In this document: positions 1 through 12,000 of the stretch, one piece after another
Layout of the letters: each line of letters opens with the position of its first letter
How positions within the stretch are numbered: the stretch's first letter is position 1
Assembly (NCBI GenBank): GCA_903813345.2
Contig: CAIIXF020000001.1
Span: 48,437,885-48,501,884, forward strand
Source of the DNA: Owenia fusiformis
Taxonomy: Eukaryota; Annelida; Polychaeta; Sabellida; Oweniidae
Length of the DNA stretch: 64,000 bases
Direction: 5' to 3'
The notes under the pieces: generated by a model
Database searches by the model: none
What the model was told of the DNA's origin: nothing
The model's input: only the letters and a program-made list of their open reading frames with translations
Made by a program: the position numbers and the translations under genes

Positions 1-919
1 CAGCGCTCTAATACTTACACGGATTGATGATACTGATGTGAGACACAGTTAGAGACCAAAAATAAGCCACGGATCGACTTAATTCGATTTCAACGGTCAC
101 AATCATTCAGCTGTCGAAATGCTCCGTGGGAAAGCTATTATATCAAAATCCAAATAGCTTTCGCAGAAAGTAACTCTAGAGAATCAGGAAATTAGGGTGA
201 TTCAAGCGGGAAAATTTTGTAGGGAATTTCCAGTCAGAGAGAATGTTCTGGCGAAAGGAGATTCTTGGATTTCAAATTCTTGAAGTTGGGAAACCCGGAT
301 GAAAAAAATGAAGTTACCTTTTTTAATTCCCGAATCTCTCCGAAATTAGCTCATCTTGGTGACTGTAAATTGCACAGCTGTATTCAATGGAGTCTTGTCA
401 TATTCAATCAGCCTCAATTTTAAAGTGTATATTTTATTTTTAACGTGATTTTATCGTTTTTTGTCGACTGGTAAGAATCCGCTGGGCTAATGGCAAGATG
501 GATGACTTTGACCTGACCTTGACCGATGGCGGTGACGTCATCAATTTTATCTCAACGTTGATTGGTTCAATGATGATTGTTTGGGAAATTTGAATTTAGT
601 TCTCGTAACCTCCCGTGACCTCCCGAATAGGTCACGTGACCTTGCGCCAGAAGTCCGACTTTTTTGTCAGTCGACCTGTTCAAAGTACATTTAGTAATAA
701 TTATCGCTTTTCAGAACAATTTAGGAAACAATATTTTCTATCTACGTCGATTACAATTATCGCATCCTACGACCCCTTTAGATTGTGGTCGTAGGCCCGT
801 ATTATTAGTAAGCCTGTCTTTCTACAATGTCGGAGAATGAGCTACGCATTGCACTATTAAATGACCTACCTCGATACATTCCAGAGTATTTTAGAATTCT
901 TTTTATGTTGTTAGATTGC
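1..919. promoter_or_regulatory. Promoter-like motif cluster, possible first exon of a gene leaving to the left
   Basis: The segment 480-660 is less AT-rich than its surroundings. It contains TGACCT half-sites, a perfect CRE (TGACGTCA) near 535, a CCAAT-type ATTGG, and an E-box palindrome GTCACGTGAC near 631. At 11-18 the minus strand reads GTAAGTAT, a good splice donor, so a 5' noncoding exon ending at 19 for a minus-strand gene outside the window is conceivable. A hairpin CCTACGACC / GGTCGTAGG lies near 768-798. No coding region is supported. Confidence 0.25.
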
Positions 920-1151
920 CAATTGTATGGGTTTATCGGCAGAACGAAGAGATTTTAGTTTTTACATCGGAAATATATCAGCAATTTTCAAAATGTCGGA
1001 AGGGGAATTCATCCGGGAATTTCCCTTATGACTGGTGCATGCCGGGAACTGAATGGAGGAATTTGACGGTTGAAATAAGTTAAATATTACACGCAAATAT
1101 TGCTATCAAAAACGAAAACCTCTTCGTTCTGCCGATAAACCCACACAATTG
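920..1151. mobile_element. Inverted-repeat element (MITE), about 232 bp
   Basis: The ends (920-965 and 1107-1151) are inverted copies of about 45 bp built around GTTTATCGGCAGAACGAAGA. The 140-bp interior has no coding capacity. Size and structure fit a non-autonomous DNA transposon; the superfamily cannot be told because no clear target duplication was seen. Confidence 0.75.
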
Positions 1152-1464
1152 TGGATTCAACTACACAAAAAGAATGCTAAAATATCTTAAGTGTAAAAGT
1201 GTAAAGTATCTTAAGTGTAAGTAGCGTAGAAAATTCTACCATGTTGTAATCGTACAGACAAAAGAATATGATGTTCGCAAGACTAGAACGTAGAGGTAGT
1301 CTTGGAACGAGATAAGATTACAAAGCATCTAAGGTACGTAAATTTATATGAACAACTGAGTCAATAGGGATAAATAGCCCAACGAGAGTCGGCGGTCTTG
1401 AAAAATACTTGGATCTGGATGCCAGTCCTGTTATTGATATCATTCCCGTTCGAAGAACGTATTA

Positions 1465-1859
1465 CAGTCTGTTACACTGCTTCAAAGGCAAGCAGTTAAA
1501 CCTGAAATACAAAACATCTAAATAATATTGTGCAATAATATATAGAAAAATATATTCATATTGCACACGAATGACATTTGTATATGTTGGGTTGCTTGTA
1601 AATTGGCTCATAAAGTCTGTAATCTCTTATATTTTGATGCTTCTCTACCATGTTAATTCTCAAAAAAATAACATGGCGGACAGACCTCAAATTACAAGAG
1701 GGCACAGGGTTATTGCACTAAACACTAAATAATCTGAAATATACAAATGTCATCCGTGTGCAATATGAATATATTTTTCTATATATTATGGCACAATGGT
1801 CTATAGATTTCTTATTTTTCAGGTTCAACTGCTTGCCTTTGAAGCAGTGTAACAGACTG
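1465..1859. mobile_element. Tc1/mariner-type MITE with TA duplication, about 395 bp
   Basis: Inverted arms of about 120 bp (1465-1586 and 1741-1859) begin CAGTCTGTTACACTGC and include a shared ATATTCATATTGCACAC block. The outer flanks are TA on both sides, the target duplication of Tc1/mariner elements. The 150-bp centre shows no open frame. Confidence 0.75.
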
Positions 1860-4841
1860 TAGATGTCCGTGGGAATTATAGTCAAAAACTAATCAGTGAC
1901 AACTTACACTTCCTTCAAGTGTAGCTAGCGCCATCACTGAATTTGAGAAACTGTACTTTTTTCATCCAAGATGAGCATAAACCTAACAGTAAGACTCTTG
2001 GTAGACTAGTCTAAGTGAGTGAAAACTGGAACTGGAAAATGTTTTTAGAAAAATTTTCTCAAGAAGGCTTATTGAGGAACTACATACGAAAGCAAGGATT
2101 CACTGAATACAGTTCAGTATGAAACTTTGAATATACAACTTCATAATTAACAAGTTAGAGTAACCGTTCCTACCTTCTTGAGGTCATAATCGTTGAAAAT
2201 ATTCTCTTCCTTGTTTTGATCTGTAATGGCGGAAGTAAAATTTAAGCCTCGTTTTCGATTTCAATTAGGGATCTGTCATTTTGAACAATCCAACGTTCAT
2301 CTAAGTGTTTGTGTTCTAAGGAGCTCTGTGTGTTGTATTCTTTCACGAGATATTGTTACATGTATCTAATTTAAATAAATTCAAGAAATAAAGTTTCCAA
2401 TATTGTCAAGATACATATCCCATGATATTTTGTTTATTTTATATTTTGTATAATCTCATCCACTGATGTCAGGATGTATGGCCTCTTGAAAATTCTCTTA
2501 TTTTTAACATGGGAAACCCTCACTTTAACAAATCCACCACTCATTTTTTTATGGTCCGAACTAACTTTATGTATTCACTCTACTTACAATGAATGGAAGG
2601 CTACCAAATATATGAATCAAAATATCTAGTGCTAACATTAGTAAAATGGTTTAGGGTTGTGATTATATTTCATGCTATTTCTTAGAGAGAGGACCTTGAA
2701 CTTTATTATAGATACATATTTCGTAAACTCCAAGTTAGTAAAGATTTACATTTATATCCTGAGGTCCAGGAATGCAGTCATAAAATGCCTTATGAATGTC
2801 AATTATTTGTCCATCATTCATTCTAAAGTTCAGCTGGAAAATAACATTTTGGGGAAAAATTTACCTGCACATGTTATTTTCTGGTATAAAATAAAGTATG
2901 AAGGCCTAGTGTTAATTTCCTTGCTTTTTTTAGGAAAGTATCATTTCATTGTCTTCTTTTCGTAAATCTGGTAAGGGTTCTGGTTCAATGGGAATTACTC
3001 TAGGAAATTCTGATATTTCACACTTTCCATTTTTTCAAGTTTTCTTTCGAAGTTTCCAGACAACATGGGAGCTACATTGACCTGTTTTTAGGTTTAATAA
3101 TAGTAGACAATGTAATGATACTTTCCTGAAAAAAGGAAGGAAATACACACATATGCCTTCATATTTCATTTTGTACCAGAAAATACATTGATATCACAAG
3201 ACTTTCATAGTTTTCAACTGCATGTGATGATTATTTTCCAAATTCAGTAAAACAGCTGTTTATAGTGAAGGCCTCTATTAGTGGAAGACTTTGAAATCAA
3301 GTCACCCATTAAATTGTTAATGTTAAGTGAACCTCTAGCTATATTAGTGGAACATCTCACAGGTGGAAAACTATTTTGAAGGATCAAAGGTATTCCACTT
3401 ACAAAAGTTTATTGTACTTAAATTATTTTTATTAATGGGAATGCAGTATCCTGATACTTATTAGATTCATGTTTTCTAAAACAAGAAAACCTACACAACT
3501 GCACTAAACAACTCAAATATTTCATTTATATATCAAATTGTACATTTATTTCATGTTTTGCGATAAAATGTACATTGTGGATTTCCTCCTGCTTTTTTAT
3601 CTACACATTGCAATCTATATTAAATAATCTACACAATATAATTGGAATATTTACAAATAAAATAATAACTGTAACCACTTTAAGTTAAAATGTTAAAGTA
3701 TTATAGGCCATTATATGCACAAATGATAAAATATCTGATTTACAAAGAAATGTGCCATATCTGGAGTACATGTATGAGAATTCACAGGTTGGAATGGTTC
3801 GGAGATATAACCACATGTTTTGCGAAAACGAACAAAGAAAAAACAATATACAGACTTGAAACATACAAAGCACTGATAAAAATGAACAGAATAACAATAA
3901 TCTCATTGCCATTGTTATTGCCACATCTTAAATAAAAGTAGCATAATTTCCAAAAGCTCCATTTGGAAAACGACCATGAGAAAAATGGTGCATATTCCTA
4001 TGTCGATGACTCGATAGTCATATATATTTTCTTAACTATTTTTTTTAGCTCAGACAGGAAATAAGCACATAACAGCACAATGGACAAATTTTGCCTAGTT
4101 CTTCAACACAGTATGTACAATCAAAACTTATAAGATAATAATATTAAGAACACAGTCAGGTTGGACGCAGAATACTAAAAAATTTAGTATAAAAGTATAT
4201 ATGTATTAAAAATATACATGATTATTCTGGTATTTTCACATTGATTTCCACTTAGGAATAATCAAATTACACTGTCTGTCAGTAATTACATGATTAAAAT
4301 TCAATTCATATGTCACTTTTATTTATTAAATTAAAATATATACATGTAAAATGACCACTAAAGTACTCATTATATGGTACATCATATACATGTAATTACA
4401 CATATAGTAAACTTTTCACAGAAAAGCTATTGCAAGTAAAAAATATGTACATTATAGTACAAAGTTTTTTGGTCCCAAGTAATCTGAGTATAACATATAT
4501 AACATATTTACAAAATAGTCGATTTCACAGTTTCAAAGTGCAATGTATAAAATGAATTTACAAAATACATTTGGCAAAAGTAAGATTTTGATGTACATGT
4601 ACACTGTATGTAAAATATTACAAAATCTACTATAATATTCAGTAAAATTCGGTAAAACAAGAGTATTTCATGATAAGATTGCTTGATGTCTGATTCTGAT
4701 TCATCAACATAAAGTATATGCATCTTACAAGAGCTGTTATCTCAATTCAGCTTCTAATCTTGAAGATGGTCCTGGCCTGGTAAATTCAAACTTTCTGGTT
4801 TTGTTTAAAATAAAACTCTAGTTTTTATATCTGTACATCCT
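1860..4841. other. Gene-free AT-rich stretch downstream of the LAP gene
   Basis: I see no supported coding region. A 97-codon frame at 2672-2965 has no recognisable domain and no splice context. The part nearest 4.8 kb may be LAP 3' UTR. Confidence 0.5.
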
Positions 4842-4856
4842 TTTATTGGTTTTATT
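4842..4856 (-). terminator. Probable polyadenylation signals of the LAP gene
   Basis: Two AATAAA hexamers on the minus strand (TTTATT at 4842-4847 and 4851-4856) lie about 100 nt after the stop codon. More hexamers occur further down in AT-rich DNA, so a longer 3' UTR is equally possible. Confidence 0.4.
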
Positions 4857-4951
4857 CAATTTTGGTCTCTCAATATCTCTTAGTATTACCATTTTCTCAG
4901 TCAATATATAGGTCACCATGGCAACTGAATCTTCATTTGCTTAATAATAGC

Positions 4952-6045
4952 TCAGTCTCTCTGTATGACCATAGTTACTCCAGATCCACTATTCTTCAAC
5001 ACAGATACAGCTACCTCATGCTGCACATCAACAAAGTCATGCCCATTAACCTGCAATATAAAGTAAAAACATTGATTAATTAAGTAATAACATTGATTAA
5101 TTTCATTGAAATATTGGACATAAGAATTGCATCACTAAATCATAGAGAAATTTTACCATTCAAATAAACTGCCAAAAGATTCCAAACAATTGATTTTGCT
5201 TTTTTAAAAATGTATGATATTAGCCAGATTTAATTGGCAATTTCTCAAATATTGGGTTTACTTTTAAATTGGTGATTTTTTAGTGTTATAAAGCATAAAA
5301 AATAAATGAAAGCATGCTAGTTCTCATTTGACAGTACATGAACGTTCTATTTCAGCAATGTGATGAAGGCTGGAATAATATCATCCTGCATTGTATGCTA
5401 TATTAGCACATAATTTACATGTACAATGATCTTTGGCTAACATGTACTTGCTATTACATTGATCCATAAAATTTTTGTCAATTTTAAAGTTATCAGAATA
5501 ATTTACAGTCTAGCTAACAAGAACCGGCATCTTGATTCATTAAATCACTTGTACAGTTATTATTTGAAGGTTGGGCTTACCTCAATAATCTTATCGCCAG
5601 CCTTTAGCTGCAATCCTGCAGGGCCTTCTGGTTGTACTTTAGTGACAAATATACCCTGCAATAAAAAACAAACATCAGAACTAATTTATTGATATTTTAA
5701 AGCAATTTTTCGACATAGTTATATGAAATAACAGAAGCATTTTTCCAGTGATTCAGCAATAAAATCAATATCATGCAAAATTCTAGAACTCATAAATGTG
5801 GTCAACAAATGAGAAATCGAAATTTGCAAAATTAAATACATATTAAGTGTCAAAAATTGTAAAATGTGTCACATCAAATAGTGCCCAATAAACCTGACAC
5901 CAAATTTTAAAAATATAACCTAAAAGTTTTAAACAAATAAATGTGTCCTCACCATATCCCCATGTACAAATGGGTTGCCTACTGAACCTACACCTCCAGC
6001 TATAGAGAAACCAAGCCCTGGGTTCTTAGAAACATTCACCGTAAA
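4952..6045 (-). other. PDZ-encoding exons 18-20 of the LAP gene
   Basis: Exons 5953-6045, 5581-5655 and 4952-5050 encode a single class-I-like PDZ domain. The carboxylate-binding loop is GLGFSIAGG, followed by [26 protein letters not shown] and [12 protein letters not shown]. The protein stops two residues after the last beta strand (VIQRD-stop, TGA at 4952-4954), as in vertebrate ERBIN where the PDZ is also terminal. Confidence 0.93.
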
Positions 6046-9000
6046 CTAAAACAGAAATATATTTATTTACCAAGGTTTTATGAATATTTAAAAACATCAG
6101 TAAATGTGAGAAATATATCGCTCTTTGCACCGAATAATCAAAAATTACTTTTAAAGTGGCACAGTATAGAAATAGATGTACTTAATTTAGTTTCTGTTAA
6201 TTAATATTGCACTGTATATAAAACAAAGAAACCAGCTTGAGTCATTTGGGTGTTTTCAGAGAATGTGATAACTTTTCTTCAACCAATGACTTTAAACTTA
6301 CTAGTTTTGACTGTTGTGACTGTAGTGTATTTGATGTCAACTTAATATCGACAGAATCCCCATCATATCCAGAATCTCCCTTCTGAGGTGTGCTCTCCCT
6401 AGAGTAGGGTACACTAGGGGGGTCCCTTGAGGGTGGGGGCAGCATGGTGCCATGGGTAGGAGGTGAAGGGGGGACTCGGTTAGGGGGAGCCATGATCCCA
6501 CGGTTAAACAATGGACCACCAGTGCCTGTAACATACCCAAAAGATTAACAAATTAAGCCAAATGGGTTGCTCATGAATACCAAATGCAAGGTGTAGTAGA
6601 GTGATCCTATGAGAGGTTATGGCCATATTTCATGACAGGTTATGTTCACAGTTTATGACAGGTTATGGTCATATCTTAGGACAGGTTATATTCTTTATCT
6701 ATGACAGATTATGTTCATATTTTATGATAGGTTTTTACTCAAATTTACTTAGGTGGTTCAAAAAGTTTTGCAGTTTATGCCATAACTTCAAGGAAAATAA
6801 GACTTTTGCAATGAAACTTGGTACACATATGTGTTATATATTTATACATTATATGGTAAAATCTGGGACCTCAATTTTGATTGGTTCTTGAGATATGGTT
6901 GCTATGGTAGCCAGTGTGGTGGGTACCATGTTCAACCCGAAATTACGTTTTTCCAAATAGTTTTCTTGCTTGAATAAACTCTTTGTAAAGTGGCAATTAG
7001 CAGGTGTAAGTGTCTTTGGGTGGCTTCAAATTCTTCAATTTATCTAACTGCAAAGGTAATCACTTATTTCCTCTAATGAAATATGTCTGTCCTGCTCTAT
7101 AAGAACTTTTATCTTTTCTGCATTCACCTGGTTGACAGAGGTCCTTGGCCTTCCTTTTCTGGGGTTGTCTGAAAGACTGTCACGCTTCCCCTTCTTGAAA
7201 TCTTTGTACCATCTCATTACAGTTGTGTAATTTTTGGCATCATTTTCAAATGCTCCCTGAACCAGTTCATAAGTCTCTTGCAGTCTTGCCATTTTGAACC
7301 ATGCACTGTATCAGATTTCTATGCTTCCATTTCATCAATTTGGTTGGTGTGGAAACATCTGTCATTTTGAAAACTTTGGAAAAAAATTCAAAATTTCCTC
7401 ACTTTTCCATTTCAATTTTTCAACTGGGTTTTGGACAGTATACATCACAAAGGAACTTATCGTGTCACTTGTCTATTGTGATGTCATAGAGCCAATTAGA
7501 AAAATTGAAGAATTTGAAGAAAAATAGCCACCCAAAGACACTTACATCTGCTGATTGCCACTTTACAAAGAGTTTATTCAATTAAGAAAACTATTTGGAA
7601 AAACATAATTTCGGGTTGAACATGGTACCCACCACTCTGGTTATCATAGCAACCATATCTCAAGAACCAATCATCGTGGTCCCAAATTTTACCATATAAT
7701 GTATAAATATATAACACACATGTGTACCAAGTTTCATTGTAAAAGTCCTATTTTCCTTGAAGTTATGGCATCAACTGCAAAACTTTTTGACCCACCTAAG
7801 TAGGACAGCTTATGTTCAAGTTTTATAACAGGTCATGGTAATATTTTATTACAGTTAATACTCGTATCTTATGATAGGTTATGTGCATATTCTATGACAT
7901 ATTTTATGTTCATCAGAAGATGCAATTAACAGACAGATTAGTTATTTCCATGGATAACAGATGATTACCAAGGTTACAGCCTACTCTGGGGAAATAAAAC
8001 ATTAAAACATATCCCTGAAAGTTAAATTAACATATGAAATGCAACCAAATATAAACACACATGAGAAATGAGAAAACTGCATAATAAAATGGACGAAATA
8101 CATGATTTCAAGCATTTTTGAAAAATAAGTTAGTGTCAGAATAAAAATCAGCGCATATTATCTTGAATGTTTCTTTTGTTAGAATGTTTCTCAGACATAA
8201 GTTTTGCTATGGTAGGAGTGCCAGTGTTTAAAGGCAATGGGAGATTGTGTGGTGAAACACTGCTGTCCCATCCCTAGTCTACAAAAGCAATGGCCACATA
8301 GAATATCAAAAACTGAAAAATAAAACCAATTGGCAAATCCCTTTGTCAAGTTAACTACATATTTTGGGTAAGAATTGTTTTATATGGTCCCTTATTCACA
8401 AGCCATTGGTTCACCAAATAGATCATTAGCCTTTAATTTAAGCTTAGAGTTAGTGAGTAACATACCACCATTTCTCTGGAAGTCTTGAAGTCTCTCATAT
8501 ATGTGTCCATAGCCACTGTCTGTAGAACTGGAAACCTGGGAATTGGGTTCAGTTTTATATGCTGCAACATCATCATATCTGTGCATCTGCGGGTTATGCA
8601 GTGGAGGGACTGTATCAAATGGATGATTGGCACTACCCTGAGATTGTGTCTCATAGGATTTATCCCCCGTTTCATACCCCCTTGATTGATCACTCATTGA
8701 ATCTGTGTTGCTATGTAATGGCCCTCTTGTTGTCAGATTCAGAGGCTCTGTTGCTGGGGGATCAATTCTGAGATCGTAGGTGCGGGATTGTGACGAAGCT
8801 TGAGATGTATGTGATGTGGGAGATTCGGAGGTATGTGAAGGTGGTTGCTGATGTGTGTTAACATTCCCAGGGGCTGTAAGGTTCATATAACCTGCTAGCT
8901 CCTGATCAGGGGTCTGGAATGTCTTTGTGGGGGTCTGGAATGATTTACTGGCATTCTGGTATTTATTAGGAGTCTGGAATGATGGTTTCGAAGGTGACTG

Positions 9001-12000
9001 ATACCCAGGACCAGTGGCTGGTGTGTTCTGGGGCTTTGTTGGTGTTTGTGGGTATGCTTGAGGTTCAGGGGGTTGAGAGTTGACCCGGGTCCGAGGTGGA
9101 GAGTAGGCTGGGGCAGATTTATAGGGTGGCAGGGGAGAGAAGACTTCCTCATCATCTCCTGCTGTATCATGTGCCAAGTTGCCCATACTCTTACTGGTCT
9201 GGAAAACAACATAACAATTTGCATTACAAGAAAGTTATATCTTAGATTTTTAGACAAAAAGACATACATGTATATAGCATATCTCTTCCTTTAGTATAAT
9301 TTACCAAAGTAAATGTTACATCAATCAACATGAATTTTTGAGTCATTCTTATATACCATTCAATGCATTCATCAAAAGAATGACTTGAATACATTTAAAC
9401 TACAAGTGCTACAAGATAAATAGAACTACATGAACTTATGGGCATAACTGGACAAGGATTTAAAAGAAAATAAAGAGTTTTGTGTGAACTAATATAAAGA
9501 CACAAAAAGACACAATGAACACATATCCAAAAATTAAAAACTAATCATAACTGAAAAAAATAAAATAAAACTATTCTAGTTTTAGAATAATTATACTAAA
9601 AATGTATAAGGTTGTTTTGATCAATACAACACCACCAAGTTTTTTGAACTTTAAATTGTGCACATTCAACTAAAATGACATGGTGCAACTACAGTCTTAA
9701 TAAAAATATGTTAAAAAATATACTAAAATAATTCAAACTACTAATGTTGGATTTTAAACTGTAGAAAACCAGCACAAGTATTATCATCATACACAGATGC
9801 AAGAAGTTGAATTAATTCTCAATTCATTCATATGGGACTGACATAATTTCTTGTGTCTGTGCATCATACTGTTAACGAATCCATCAACATTGTCCATCTT
9901 GACAATCACATTCAGTATGTTCAGTGTTGGCATTTTATGTGTTAAGAAATTAATGCAAGCTGTACTGCGTTTCATACCGTAGAGTAGTTTTGCGTTTGTG
10001 GCATGACTCTCAACAAGTGTGACCACAATAGATCACGCTGAACCTTCCAAAACATATATAAATCATTGTTAATTAGAATACTGAACAATGACTCGGTCTT
10101 AATATACACACATTCTATTAAAGGTACGATTCCCATCAAAGGTACATATTCATTTTTCAATTAAACAATGATCCATAGTACATTAAACATTCAAGTTTCT
10201 GAGTACTTTTGGTGTAAATTCCTAAATTATAGAAAAGAGCTGATAGTATGTATACAATCACTGGATTAAACTGATATACTGGCTTCTTTCCTGAAAATTT
10301 GAACATAATTGGATTAGTATTTTCCAAGATATAGCGATTTCTTTAGGTTGTTTTTTTTTAACACCCTGTACTTACATTTTGAAGAGGGGTTCTCTGCATA
10401 CTCTCCAGTGCAGTGTATAGCTCCTTCTTCCAATGTGGTCGATTTGGTGTCATTGTGATTGGTTCATTTGGGTCTACCAACTGACTCCTGGTTGGTTCAC
10501 CAATATGTTGCTCACTACGGGATCGATTCAAATTATTGCTTTCTCCGAATAAATTCCTTGAGGGTGTTTTACGTTCAACCTCCTCAGGGATTACCGCAGG
10601 CATGAATTGATAAGCCTGAAGGTTCTCCATCGATCGTTTATGGTTTGGAGTATATGTGTCTGCTTTCAATGGGGAATTCTGATGGTTCATATTGCTATCT
10701 ACAACATTAGGTTTGTATCTATAAGCAAATCTGTCTGATTTGGGGGAGGGAGGGTTTCGTTCTGCTGCACTTTGATTCCAATGGTTGGTTTGTATGGGGT
10801 ATCTATCAGATTTAGGAGAAGGCGGGTTACGTTTTGATTCATATCCGTATCCTGATGAGTTTCTATTTGTAGGGTATCTATCAGATTTTGGCGAGGATGG
10901 AGTATGGTTGGGTATAGGTTGCACTGTGGATGGGTTTACTGTACGAGTATTTGGATCATACTTTTCATCGTTTCTTATTGTAGTCCGTGTATTTGTATTA
11001 TATGAGTTATTGCCATAGTTTGGTGTATTATGTGGGGCATGATGGCCCTGAAGTGTTGGGGTATATCCATTATGTGAATGTGTTTGTTGATGAGGCTGCC
11101 CCCTTGGTTGGTGTGTTGGAGGTGGTCTATACATATTGTACCTCCTAGGGTTATAGCCATCTAGGTCACTAGTGTACCCATCCCTGTGTCCCCCTGGCCC
11201 CCTCTTAATGTCAACATCACTGGAGTAACCAGATCCATGGGGAGGACGTACAGGGGCGTAGGAACTAACAGCACTCCGTGTGCCTTCCCAATCGCTCCCA
11301 TAACCATCCCTGCCAGATACAGGCCTGTGTTGGTACCCTGTATCTGAGCTATATCCACTTGTCCTTTGTGCTTTGTTATATCTCCTGTGACCCATACTCT
11401 GCATGTTGTTAAACGCAGGGTTGGGAAAGTGTGCCATATTGGCGGAACGCCTCTCTGGGTATTTACCACTGGGGGTTAAGTGATCCGTTTGAGGAGTACG
11501 AGATGCAGATATCTCATTATAGCTTCTAGATTGTGGCAGTGGAGCTCTATGAGTGGATGCAGGGCTCGTACCACGAACCTTTGTATTTGACAAGAACCCT
11601 CCATCATCATCATCTCGAATAGGGGTACGTCCCCTTGAGGTTGAGGCTCCAGATGATGTCACACCAGTGCTTGATGTGACAGGTTTTGTTACCACAGGTC
11701 TTGTGACAGGCTTCTGTGGCGTAGGTTCTGGGATAGAATCTTTAATAACTGGAAGCACAAAAGTGCAAATATAGATCACACAACATGGGTTAGTCTTGTT
11801 TTCTCAAATATTTTCAAAAGGACAAACATTAGAAAGGACACATAAATTACCTTATAATATGCGTACAATATTGAAGGGACACAATCTCTATTATAAGACC
11901 ATTATGTGATCAAAAATTCTTAAAAAATCAAGGATGAGTATAATTGATTTCATTGATGAAACAATAATGACATGAAGACTCCTATTCTTCATAAAATATT

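Larger units (their letters stand above)
6612..7905. repeat. Intronic minisatellite split by a mariner-like element
   Basis: On both sides of the element at 6748-7800, degenerate units of about 25-30 bp of the type GACAGGTTATGTTCATATTT are repeated (6612-6733 and 7803-7905). They were evidently one array before the insertion. The array lies between exons 16 and 17 of the LAP gene. Confidence 0.65.

Noticed and set aside
2672-2965. 97-codon plus-strand frame
   Set aside because: AT-driven composition (Ile/Leu/Tyr/Phe), no domain, no neighbouring exon signals.
9787-10026. 79-codon minus-strand frame in LAP intron 15
   Set aside because: No domain and no splice-compatible ends. It overlaps the 60-nt cassette candidate in a different frame.
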